A stretch of DNA of 64,000 bases from the NCBI GenBank assembly GCA_021014325.1, contig CM037464.1, positions 7,161,127 to 7,225,126 on the forward strand, given 5' to 3'. The translations under genes were made by a program, and so were the position numbers. Below, piece by piece: positions 23,060 to 33,094 of this stretch. Within the stretch, counting starts at the first letter, position 1. Each line of letters begins with the position of its first letter. The DNA is from Plazaster borealis. Its lineage: Eukaryota; Echinodermata; Asteroidea; Forcipulatida; Labidiasteridae. The notes beneath the pieces are model-generated. The model worked only from the letters and a program-made list of their open reading frames with translations. It was not told the DNA's origin and ran no database searches.

Positions 23060-23640
23060 CTGCTGAACAGACAGCTGAAATGGACTGGTCATGTGGTGGC
23101 AACCCACCCGAATGGGGGATGATCGACTACCCAAGTCCATACTGTATGGCCAGATAGCCTGTGGACACAGAAATGTCGGGCGGCCTAAGCAACAGACAGC
23201 TGAAATGGACTGGTCATGTGGCACGAATGGGGGATGATCGACTACCCAAGTCCTTACTGTATGGCCAGATAGCCTGTGGACACAGAAATGTCGGGCGGCC
23301 TAAGCAACAGACAGCTGAAATGGACTGGTCATGTGGCACGAATGGGGGATGATCGACTACCTAAGTCCATACTGTATGGCCAGATAGCCTGTGGACACAG
23401 AAATGTCGGGCGGCCTAAGCAACAGACAGCTGAAATGGACTGGTCATGTGGCACGAATGGGGGATGATCGACTACCTAAGTCCATACTGTATGGCCAGAT
23501 AGCCTGTGGACACAGAAATGTCAGGGGAAGCAACAGACAGCTGAAATGGACTGGTCATGTGGCACGAATGGGGGATGATCGACTACCTAAGTCCATACTG
23601 TATGGCAACTTAGCCTGAGGACACAGAAATGTCGGGCGGC
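23060..23640 (+). repeat. 115-bp tandem repeat, five copies, in the LINE tail
   Basis: The unit holds ACAGACAGCTGAAATGGACT, GGCACGAATGGGGGATGATC, ATACTGTATGGCCAGATAGC and GGACACAGAAATGTCGGG. Copies start at about 23069, 23187, 23302, 23417 and 23530, nearly identical except the first (small insertion) and the last (short deletion). Because 115 is not a multiple of three, each copy shifts the frame. Confidence 0.85.
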
Positions 23641-24458
23641 CTAAGCTGCGCTACTTCGACTGTAGGTACGAAACACTGACAATTACTGGGAGATACTCGC
23701 AAGAGATCGCACCAAATGGCGGCACGCAGTGACCAATGGCACAAAGAGTGCAGATAAGACGTGCCGTGATGTTGCAGATGCTGCTCAGGAACGCCGACAT
23801 GGGCGACGTGCCGTCTCTAACACCACGACAGGGCCACAGACACTCATTTCTGTGGAAGAAAAATCATTGCCAGAATTGGTCTCATCTCTCATAAGCGAGC
23901 CTGTGCCAGAACTCACTCTGTTTGATGAGCTACCTTATTTGATCCACCGAGTTGTGCCTGCATCAGTTGTGTTATCTTATTGCTCTACATAGTCGTTATC
24001 GCTTAGCGATAGACAGCCTATAAATATGCAAACTGAATTCAACAGCCCTCTTCAAACAAAAATAATAATATCATTTAATTTATTAAAAATAATTATGTTA
24101 CAGATTACAGGATGCGTTCAGAGACAGAAGTCAGAGCAATGCACATGTGTACTTGGCTTTTCAACATTTCCCCTTTTCTTTTAATTGAAAGAAAATAGAC
24201 AAATATTTAAAAGCTAAGCGCATTCTCTGACATTATCTCTAAACACGTCATGCATTCTAAACAAGTTTAGTACCGACGATCTAGCAACCCTAAACACTTT
24301 CAAGCTAAACATGTCACAGGCTAAAATTAATGTGTCTCGAGGTAGACATGTCACAGAAACGCAGAATCTAAACATGTTGAGGACTAAACATGTTAAAATG
24401 GGTACAAGCGAGGAGATTAGAAATGCGATTATATTCTAAATGCCATTTTTACAGTGCG

Positions 24459-25019
24459 GACTTAAAAAGTCTTTCCCGTGTCGAGTGAGAATCATGTATT
24501 GAAAAACAAACTTTAGAAATCGATGAGGCGTCATGTACAATTCTTTATAGAAAGGAACCCCTTGAAGACGGAAGGCGGCTATGACCGCTAATCGGGGTCC
24601 GGAATGCTGTAGACAGTGTATGCGGTAAGCCCTGGAACGCAGTCTGCGGCCGGTTGTGCGCAAACAAAGGCTGCTGTGCAGTCATGCGTGTAATCCGGGC
24701 ATTGAGGCCGGATAATACCGGCGTCAAGGTGTTAAAGGAAACAAACCACAACAAGAACAGGTGTAGGGGGAGATGGATGGGAGGGAGGGGAGGGTGTGAG
24801 AAAGAAGAATAAATTCTGCCCAATTAATGTTTAGCGAAATAGCGATGTGTGGACGGTAGAGGGGAAATTTGCAACAGTTGCCGGAGGTAGCCAGCAAAAG
24901 ATAAATAGGCAGAGAAGCGTAGATAAATTTAGGGCACATGGTTTTGGCATGGTCTTTGGTAATAAACATCCTATGACTTTATGACATGCAGTTGAGGAGA
25001 TATGAGGTTTTTTAAAGAA
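24459..25019. other. No recognisable gene
   Basis: Several overlapping minus-strand frames (24436-24969) have no family motif. Confidence 0.45.
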
Positions 25020-25400
25020 AAATTTGAATTTATGTAATTTAATACCTGATGACGTCACAATGACGAAAACATGTTTTTCATACAAAGTTTTTTTATAAGC
25101 AACAATATGGAATCAGAGTTGTCCCCATGCAATGCCATGGAAAGAAAACCATGAAAATTCAAAGATTTCACCTTTTGGTGTAGAGTTGACAAACATTGAA
25201 AGAGTGTGCTGTAACAGGTGGTGACCTCATAATAATTAGCAATTGAAAGCTTGGGTCTCGAACAGATTCCACACATCATAAAATCAGAGAACTTAGGCCA
25301 AATACAGTTTAAAATCTGCAAAAATAGCGCACTGCGCCACAATTTTATTTACCACACAGGCCATAGGACAGGAATTGTGGCGAGAGAAACCCATTAATGT
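25020..25400 (+). repeat. Direct duplication, copy 1
   Basis: It matches 26740-26948 plus 27829-28000. Shared phrases include AACATGTTTTTCATAC, ATGCAATGCC, AAAATTCAAAGATTT, AATTGAAAGCTTGGGT and GGCCATAGGACAGGA. TGACGTCA occurs at 25050. Confidence 0.75.
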
Positions 25401-25584
25401 GTTACGTGGGCAAGCTTTTAGGTAGGATTAGTGGAACAGGGTGTGTATTGAAAAAAAACAAGCCGTGGTTTCAAAAAGGGCCATGATGCACTACATTTTC
25501 CCCGCCCCAAACTCGTCGCTGTTAGCGCATCGCGCTCCCATGCACTCGGTTCTCCACAGGTTTAAATTTTGTCCGGGCGCTAAA

Positions 25585-25845
25585 ACAATCCTGCACGATC
25601 GTCAAATTGCGCAAACCATTTCTGCACTGTTGTCAAATTGCGCAAATACTTCATGCACGATCGCCAAATTGCGCAAATTATTCCTGCACTATCGGCATAT
25701 TGCGCACACTATTCCTGCACTATCGGCAAATTGCGCAAACTATTCCTGCACGATAGATAAGCCAATTGCACAAACTAAAATTCCTGCACGATCGGCAATT
25801 GCACAAACTATTCCTGCAAGATCGACTGATTGTGCAAACATTTTT
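25585..25845 (+). repeat. ~35-bp tandem repeat with ATCG and TTGCGCAA motifs
   Basis: There are eight diverged units of CCTGCACGATCGGCAAATTG followed by CGCAAACTATT. TGCAC and GTGCA-like ends and TTGCGCAA give local dyad symmetry. The 149-residue plus-strand frame (25441-25890) is mostly this repeat and is unlikely to be a gene. Confidence 0.75.
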
Positions 25846-25905
25846 GTGCAAATCATTTCAACACGAACAAAACCACTGATCCTGAACTAAAAATCCATCC
25901 ACTTT

Positions 25906-26690
25906 GTGCACGATCGCCCGATAGCTTCTACTTGGAATGCGAGTTTCAGATTTGCGTCCGTTTTTTTTTTTAACTCTCTGATCAGTCTCCTAATATCACG
26001 CTGTTGGACAATGTACAATAATAATATCTGTCACGATAGCGCGGGGTCGACTCAATTATTGAGTCTTGGATACAAGGTTCCGTTCATCGACTAAAAATGT
26101 AGTCAGGATGCCCTGCGACACAGAAAAATGCACGCGAAATGCTGTTACAAAGTAGCTGACTTCTGGGTACCAGTCGCTGCACACTATTTAATACAAAAAG
26201 ATCGATCTACTAGCGCATTGAAACGGTAGTTTGTGTTCGTCGTAAGTATTTTTCGACATTTTTTGCCTGGGCGCTTGACGATTTTGTCCGTATAAAAAAA
26301 AAACAACAACAACAACAATCTTGGGATTTACAGCACGGCTTGCGCTAAAAAGTGGAAGCCGTGACACCGAAAAATAGGCCGTGTTTGTTTTCATTTGGCC
26401 GTGCTAATCACGGCTGCACGGCTGGCTACCTAAAAGCTTGTACGTGGGACAACAAAGTTTTTACCGTCTTCACCGTTGATACTGTACCTTGTATTAATAG
26501 GACATTGTTGAGTTTAAGATTATCTGATAACAAAAAACCGTGTACAAAACATATGGGAAAGAATCAATAAGAGAACTAGAAATTAAGTGTTCGTAAAAAC
26601 GTTTGAACCGGAAGTAAAGGTCAAAAGGGGTCACTTTAAAAAAACAATTACATGTGCTGTAAGCTATAAAACGACACATGAATTATAACT
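25906..26690. other. No gene; one repeat relic
   Basis: A lone piece of the 5'-region family lies at about 26600-26640 (TTTGAACCGGAAGTAAAGGT). A short AAC microsatellite lies at 26304. Confidence 0.5.
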
Positions 26691-27299
26691 CTATGGCATG
26701 CGGTTCAGAAGATGTAAATTTTTAAACAATAAACTTTGAATTTATCGAATTTGACACCTGACGACGTCATGGTGACGAACACATGTTTTTCATACCAAGT
26801 TTTGTTTACGATCTATTGTATTGAATAAGAGTTGTCCTTATGCAATGCCTTGGAACAAAACCCCTGAAAATTCAAAGATTTTTACTTTTTGGTGTATATT
26901 TCACACATGTTGGCAAAGGGCGCTGTAACAGGTGACCTCTCATGAAGCTTAAAGGAACACGTTGCCTTAAAAATCTCAAGAAATTTTGCTGTTTGGAAGT
27001 GTTCCATATCCTTATTAAGAGTTGTTCGTGCAATAACACGCCTTTAATGTGTTATAATTAGAGAATGGTGATTAAAAAAAAAAACATTGCCATCTGACCC
27101 CGAGATCTGCCCCGCGAAACGTATACGTACTTCCAGCCGTAAATACCACCGTCCATGTAATGGGCAAAATGCGCGACGAACAGTCGTTACGCTAGTGCCG
27201 TAGTCAGTGGCCTGGTAAACCAGTCAGATCTCCTTGCTCTATGATCAGATGAAAACCGGGTAATAATCTCATTTTCTACCTCGCTCGCAATTGTAAACC

Positions 27300-27490
27300 G
27301 AGCTAAAGCTAGCTCAGTATTGGGTCCGAAATATCCAGCCGCGTATTTGCGGAACGGCCAGCCGCATATTCAGAATATTAGAACACATGCAGTACAGGGA
27401 GGAGACAAACTATCACATTTGGTTCACCTCCCTGTACTGCATGTGTTCTAATCGCCGGCTGGCTATATCGGGCCCAATACTGTGCTAGAT
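27300..27490. repeat. Long hairpin with 25-bp perfect inner arms
   Basis: The inner arms 27378-27402 and 27427-27451 are perfect inverted copies (TTAGAACACATGCAG...). The outer flanks CTAGCTCAGTATTGGG and CCCAATACTGTGCTAG also pair. It is probably a small inverted-repeat element nested in the TTAA element. Confidence 0.75.
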
Positions 27491-27609
27491 TCAGGTGTTG
27501 GATATTTATTGGAATACAATAAACAGATGGTAATCGTAACATTTTTAATAAAATAATTGCTCAGTCGTAGTTCAACAGCTGCGACTGGAAATAAGACTAA
27601 TAGAATTTG

Positions 27610-27655
27610 TCCGCCATTTATGGGAGTCAAAATCTTGACTCCCATAAATGGCGGA
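27610..27655. repeat. Perfect 21-bp palindrome with 4-base centre
   Basis: TCCGCCATTTATGGGAGTCA is the start of the left arm; the right arm is its exact reverse complement. The centre is AATC. Confidence 0.85.
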
Positions 27656-28000
27656 GCGTTTGGTTTTGCGAAAGTGAGCAAAAGCGAAGCATTTCTAAGG
27701 CACGTTTGTGTGGATAATTATATTCTACTTTTTAAACATCTTTCCGACCGTGCTCATTATACATCAAACGCTTGTTATAGCCCAAAAGCGCCCAACAGCG
27801 CCCAACCCGAAGGCAACGTTCCCTTTAATAATTGAAAGCTTGGGTTTCGTAGAGGTTCCATACATTATAACACACGAAAACACGTGGCCCAAATAAAGTT
27901 AAAAACCTGCAAAATGAGCGCACCGTGCAACAATTTCATTTACAGGCCATAGGACAGGATTGTCGCGAGAGAAAACCTATCAGAAAATGTGTACATGGCA

Positions 28001-29319
28001 GCTGGATATAGTTTTAGATTTACAAAGTGTGTTTGCATATAGGGACTGATTTGCTGTGTTAATTCTGCTATATACCACTCATAGTTCTGTTTAAGAATTA
28101 TAATACAGGATTCTAATATATATCACATGTCCTAAGCTAGATCATAATGCTTCACAACATTATCCCAAGTTTTACATATCACGACCTGACTCTTGTATAG
28201 CAGTCATAACCCTACCAGAGATCGATATGGTAATTGGATTTGGTCCGGGAAAACATTATTGAAAATCAACGCATGATCAACGCATGTTCTGTTTTATTGG
28301 GTTTTTATTTTTTTCAGCTGAGCTTTTTATTAATTAATTTCTTTGATATTCTGCTGCCTACCTGCTGTGAGGGACCCCTTCTTTTCACTGCGCTATTTTG
28401 CTTTTTTTTTCCTTTTTTTTTTACATTACTTCATTCATCAATATTACAAAAAAAAACATTGATAAGGCTTCCGTCTAATCCAACGTTATCATCGATAAAC
28501 AAACTGCCGAAGTTGAATGGCGAAGGCTACTCGGTTGACAAGTTGTGATTGATGATTCCAGATGTGGTGCCTGGGGCTGGCCTTTGTTTTGTGTGCTTTG
28601 TTTACAAACAAACGTTTGCATACCTTAGCAGAGAGGTTAATACAGGAATTTCCAAATCACATTTTAACTGTATCTTCCACGTTTGAAATAAATCTTTTCT
28701 TGTGACCTTGGAGTGAAAACTCCTAACTGTTTTTCAAGATGCTGATCAAATCATGACACATAGCAAATATTAAAGTTCAATAATCTAGATCTTTATATTA
28801 ACTAGCATAATGGAATTAATAAAGAAATATTAAATCAACATACCTGCAATGTCAAACAAGAGGTCTAGTTGAAAGTCTTTAATACGTGTTGATAGTGGTC
28901 ATCACCGGTAAGATCGACCAACATCCTGTACACATGTAACTCTCGATAAAGTGGCTTTCTTGGAATAATCCATCATCTACAGGTAGGGTAAAGGCTTACA
29001 ACAAATTGAAAAGGGGGGATTTACAATGGAAAACTCGGACATCTCTATACACCCTTGGAAGTTGTATCACTTTTACCATCTCTACATGTGGTTATCTATT
29101 TAGTGTTTTTGTTAGGGGGTGCGATGGAAGATTAGGGGGCAAAGTTATGAATTTATTAGTGGGATAACTTAATGCACTTTGTAATAGTAAGATTTTGCTT
29201 GTTTTCATAATTACGCCCGATGAATGTTCAAAGTATTCATTCTTTGGGGCCATTTATTATCATACTTCAACAAACAAAAGCTCTTTGACCTGAGGGGTGA
29301 GGGTCACATTGAAAACCTC
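28001..29319. other. No recognisable gene
   Basis: A 104-residue plus-strand frame at 28234 includes poly-Phe runs from T-rich DNA and has no motif. Confidence 0.5.
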
Positions 29320-29490
29320 GTGACAACTTCAGCAGTTGGTTGGGCAATAATGCATTTGTTTGTGTAGTCCTTTGACTCTGTGACTCTTTGAACTTCAGAG
29401 TCCTTTGACTCTGTGACTCTTTGAACTTCAGCAGTTGGTTGGGCAATAATGCATTTGTTTGTGTAGTCCTTTGACTCTGTGTACAATGCC
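29320..29490 (+). repeat. ~100-bp tandem duplication
   Basis: CTTCAGCAGTTGGTTGGGCA followed by ATAATGCATTTGTTTGTGTA occurs at about 29327 and 29427. CTTTGACTCTGTGACTCTTT is repeated between them. The 98-residue minus frame is a product of the repeat. Confidence 0.75.
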
Positions 29491-29649
29491 TTGATCTGTG
29501 TACTATTTCAGTCTCTTTCACTGATAAGCATATAGATTGTGACCTTTTTTCAATAAACATCAATCATCCTATTAGCTAGGGGCAGCCCGAAGACATCACA
29601 ATAGCTTGGGCAACAAAGGGGATGATCTTTACGCCAGAGTTTGTGTATT

Positions 29650-29835
29650 TTAGGCCATATGTTTGTGTATTGGAAGGCTAAGGTGGCGTGGCTTTACGAC
29701 AGTTCTGCCGGTCATCATCAAACAACCAGCTTGGGGGAAAAGAGCAAGATTATTCCACTTTTTATAGGGAATAAGCTTATCTAGCCCCTCTGAGGGGTAT
29801 AAGGCTGATATTGATGAGAAAAAAAGCTTCATACC
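29650..29835 (+). repeat. Inverted repeat, left arm
   Basis: It pairs with 32140-32345. It shares TATTCCACTTTTTATAGGGA against TCCCTATATAAAGTGGAATA. Each arm has CTAGCCCCTCTGAGGGG, itself a small dyad. The arms enclose about 2.3 kb including a LINE. Confidence 0.65.
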
Positions 29836-29924
29836 CCGGACGTAATACGAATTCCCAGACTACTATAAACTATAGTTTTGCTCTTGTCATAGTGTTAGGG
29901 CTACGAAATCAGCTTGCTAATTAA

Positions 29925-29930
29925 TTAGCA

Positions 29931-29961
<31 letters not shown>

Positions 29962-30715
29962 GACACTTAATAAAGCGCCGGTATCCGCCGCAAGCGGCGC
30001 TCATGGCGCTACTCTATAAAAGAACAACAAGCAATGAAAGTAGCAAAAAAAAAAGAAAAAGAAAATAAACTTAACAAAAAGCTTCTCTATGAAAATGAGT
30101 TTTTAAACTGTTCTTGAATGTGTTGAGTGATTTGGAGAGTTTCACAGTGTCCGGGAGGGAGTTCCAAAGCTTTGGTGCTGCGCTCTGAACACTTCTCTCA
30201 CCCCATACATGTTTAGTTGTTTTTTCCTGGAGGAGTTTGTGTTTTGTAGACCGTAAGCCACGATGTCCTGGGGTGTATATCTGCACAAGATCAGTTAAAT
30301 ATGCTGGGGCATCACCTTGTAAGATCTTGAAAATAATGAGGCACAGTTTATATTTAACCTCTTGGTGTAAGTGATCATCCTTGCTGCAATATTCTGTAAT
30401 CGTTGAAGGCGAGAGAGTTGCGTATTGTTAATTCCGTATAAGAGCGAGTTGCATGCATCTACCTTGGATGTGATGAAGGCATGGACAATGGTTTCAGCAG
30501 CTTCCCTTGTGAGGTGATTGCGTATTCTGCCAATGTTCCTGATTGACATGAAAACAGACTTAGATGTTGCTGTCACCTGGCTTTCTATTGTCATAGCTTG
30601 ATCAAACATCACACCCAAGTTTCGAACAGTAGTGGAGGGCCTTATGTAAGCATCACCAACTCGAACATGATCAATATTCACCAACATTAAATACATTACC
30701 CCAAATTGGAATTGG
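29925..30715 (-). mobile_element. L2/CR1-type LINE, 3' part
   Basis: Minus-strand frames read TVRNLGVMFDQAMTIESQV, SIRNIGRIRNHLTREAAETI, HAFITSKVDACNSLLYG and LQRLQNIAARMIT, then after a frameshift WGERSVQSAAPKLWNSLPD and LNTFKNSLKTHF with a stop. These are the hallmark C-terminal phrases of L2/CR1-like reverse transcriptases. The 3' end runs into an (ATT)n tract near 29930, as usual for these elements. The element is 5'-truncated and frameshifted near 30290. Confidence 0.85.
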
Positions 30716-32139
30716 AACTTTTTATCTTGCTAAAACTAAACCTACCCTCTGAAAGGTGTTGGGCTGAAAACAAAAATAAAGATAGCTTAATTGACTTAGA
30801 TTTTCATTAATGCAACGTGTCTCCGCGGCGCAGGGTTCTAACTTGACCTACTGCATTAAAAAAAACAATTCTAGAAGATAAAACTTGTAACAATACGATA
30901 TACATCATTCTGAATTTTTATTTTATTCATTTCGTTCACTGGGATATATAAAGTACAGTATTTCACTGCTATTTTATTAAAATGTAGTGTGTTTTTATTA
31001 TTTAAACTTGTTGAAAAAGAAATGTTGCGAATGATTTTAAATTATTGACAACGGAGTTGTGAATTATTTATTTGCTATGAAAGGTTCTTAACTGGAACCG
31101 TCACCCGGAACTGGTCTGATACGAACTTCGTTGGATCTTCCAACGCTTCTTGAAACCTAAAATAGAGTAAACACCTTGCGAAGCCTCAAATGTTTAAAGT
31201 GCGGCTCTAAGATGTTCTGACATTATTTAGTTGTTGTATGTTTCCTAGTAGATGGAATTCACAAGAAATATACAAATACATATTACGAGTCCCTTGTCTC
31301 AGGTTTTTTATGCGATGTCCCCATTGGTTTTGTACACGAAAGCGAAGCGAGGACGCCTTCGTTCTGTCGAAACACCCGGATCCCTTTTTTAAAGACCTCA
31401 GTTTCAACGGCTCCACAAGGAAATTTGTGTACTAAGTCATTGGGAAAATGTTAAGTGTTGGGACAAAGGAAAGAACAAAAGAAAGCTCCACAAGGATGCA
31501 TTTTTGACAATGTGTGCTCACACACGCATACACAACATTCAAAAACTTATTATATTTTGTTTAAGACAAATGGAAAAGAATTTACTCTTATTTTTCCATT
31601 TCTACCTCGGTGGACTTACAAAATAATAGTAATTTAAAATTCAATGAAAACCACATCTGCAACGCTCAGTCACATTGTATTATACCGTTGAACTTCTTAA
31701 AGTGACTTGCTTTTATTTAGCCACAGCTAGCCGCAGATGCAATCACCTACACATGCAGATACTCGGCGGCTGGTGATGGGACACCGATCGGACAAAAAAG
31801 TAAAAGGGCAACGAGTATATGTCTCGGCTGTAGAACCTTTAAACTAGTTTCAGAACTCAATGGGCACAATAGAATACCATTTTGGGTTTATCGACAGCTT
31901 GATTTATAGCCTAATTCTTTATAAAGCTCGTTATACTCTGTTGTTCTGAGCATACTGTTCGAAACGTCGAGACCCAACCGGTTCTTTTCAGAACCAACAC
32001 TCCTCTCAAAGAGATTTTACACATGGTTGTACCCGCAAGTTTACTACTATTTATAGTTTATAGTACCTCTTACTTTCAACACCATGCAAAGCTTCAAACA
32101 CCACTTAGCACTACTGTAGTTTATAACACTCTGGGAAAT
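30716..32139. other. No recognisable gene
   Basis: Short frames overlap on opposite strands near 31207-31435. Nothing is supported. Confidence 0.5.
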
Positions 32140-32345
32140 CGTATTACACCCGCGGTATGAAGCTTTTCTCACATCATTATCAAGCCTAATACCCCTCAGA
32201 GGGGCTAGAGAGATTTTATTCCCTATATAAAGTGGAATAATGCTTTCTCTTTTCCCTCTGTCTGGTTGTTTGCTGATCAGCAGGATTGCTGTGAAGCCCC
32301 GACCATTAGCCTTCAGGATCACAAACCTATGACTTAAAAGACACA
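32140..32345 (-). repeat. Inverted repeat, right arm
   Basis: This is the reverse counterpart of 29650-29835. Confidence 0.65.
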
Positions 32346-33094
32346 GACCACGCAATTAATAGATTGTGTAAATATAAGAATCTATCACAACCTGGGGGTT
32401 CTGTGCTTCAACTTTTGAGGAAAATTGATAAATTTCGGCGTTGAAGTTGGCCCTATTTGACCGGGGAAGTGGAGAAGTGCTTCACGAAAACTGGCAGCAA
32501 GTCGGTTTTGGAAAAAACAAAAAATTCATGTTTTTTTCTTCTGGGGTAGTTAGCAAAAATTCCAAACGGTTGACCTGCCAATAATTGAAAAGAATTCTGA
32601 AGTTTAGTTGTCCGGAAATATGTCTGATTGGTTTTCAAGAGGCTGAGAGACTTACACGATTTTTTGAGTATTTTTGAATAATTATCATTTAGCATTGGTT
32701 CCTATGGGAGATTATTTAGAGTGGTACGCCCATAGCGCGAGATTAAACGCCCTCTATTGGTGAAATTACGCGAACCAGTTACAAACGCCTTGAGACAAGA
32801 CTCGACGTGCCTGCGCATGCTCGGAAAATCGGTTATTCCCTCAAAATTGCATCGTCCGTTTTTTTGTTTTTTTTACAATTTTTGTCAGTAAAATACGAAT
32901 TTTGGGAATAGAGAATACAGTTTTTGAACTCCAGAGGTTGGCAGGTCTGGTTTGGCAACAAAGTTTCGTTTGAAGCCTGGATCGATCCCCACATTGAAAG
33001 CGTCAAAGATTGAGAGAATTTTTTTTTGTATTTCTGTTATTCCGCATTGTATTGTACGGTAAAATTGCTTGCACACGATCGACCCGAGGTAAAG
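32346..33094. other. No recognisable gene
   Basis: Minus frames at 32453 and 32885 have no motif. Confidence 0.5.

Larger units (their letters stand above)
22418..24022 (+). mobile_element. 5'-truncated non-LTR retrotransposon (reverse transcriptase C-terminal part)
   Basis: Frames read NSSPTITINGNPLNSVDHF then KYLGSTISRD, AARTKPAWAAFGRLRKRLW and WTGHVARMGDDRLPKS, then GHRNVGRPK. This is the typical thumb and C-terminal region of LINE proteins that carry the phrase LxWTGHVxRM. Frames shift repeatedly and stops occur, so it is inactive. The flanks AATATGTAA and AAATATGCAA look like a worn target-site duplication. It sits inside repeat copy A and is itself split by a small element at 22655-22868. 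Confidence 0.8.
21713..24458 (+). mobile_element. Dispersed repeat copy A, split by a LINE
   Basis: 21713-22414 and 24022-24458 match, in inverted orientation, a continuous stretch at 40305-41285. Landmarks are GATTAGATTGCTCTATCTTG, GTTGATATCTCATTAATA, TTCAACAGCCCTCTTCAAAC and multiple CTAAACATGTT motifs. The gap is exactly the LINE insertion. Confidence 0.8.
26949..27828. mobile_element. TTAA-flanked non-autonomous element, ~870 bp
   Basis: TTAA occurs at 26949-26952 and 27825-27828. The ends are AAGGAACACGTTGCCTT and, inverted, AAGGCAACGTTCCCTT. No transposase frame is present. Two nested hairpins lie inside at 27300-27490 and 27610-27655. Confidence 0.8.
26740..28000 (+). repeat. Direct duplication, copy 2, split by a TTAA element
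   Basis: This is the counterpart of 25020-25400. The continuity of copy 1 shows what the site looked like before the insertion at 26949-27828. Confidence 0.75.

Noticed and set aside
25441..25890. 149-residue frame as a gene
   Set aside because: Most of it is the 35-bp tandem repeat, and the residues are not conserved from unit to unit.
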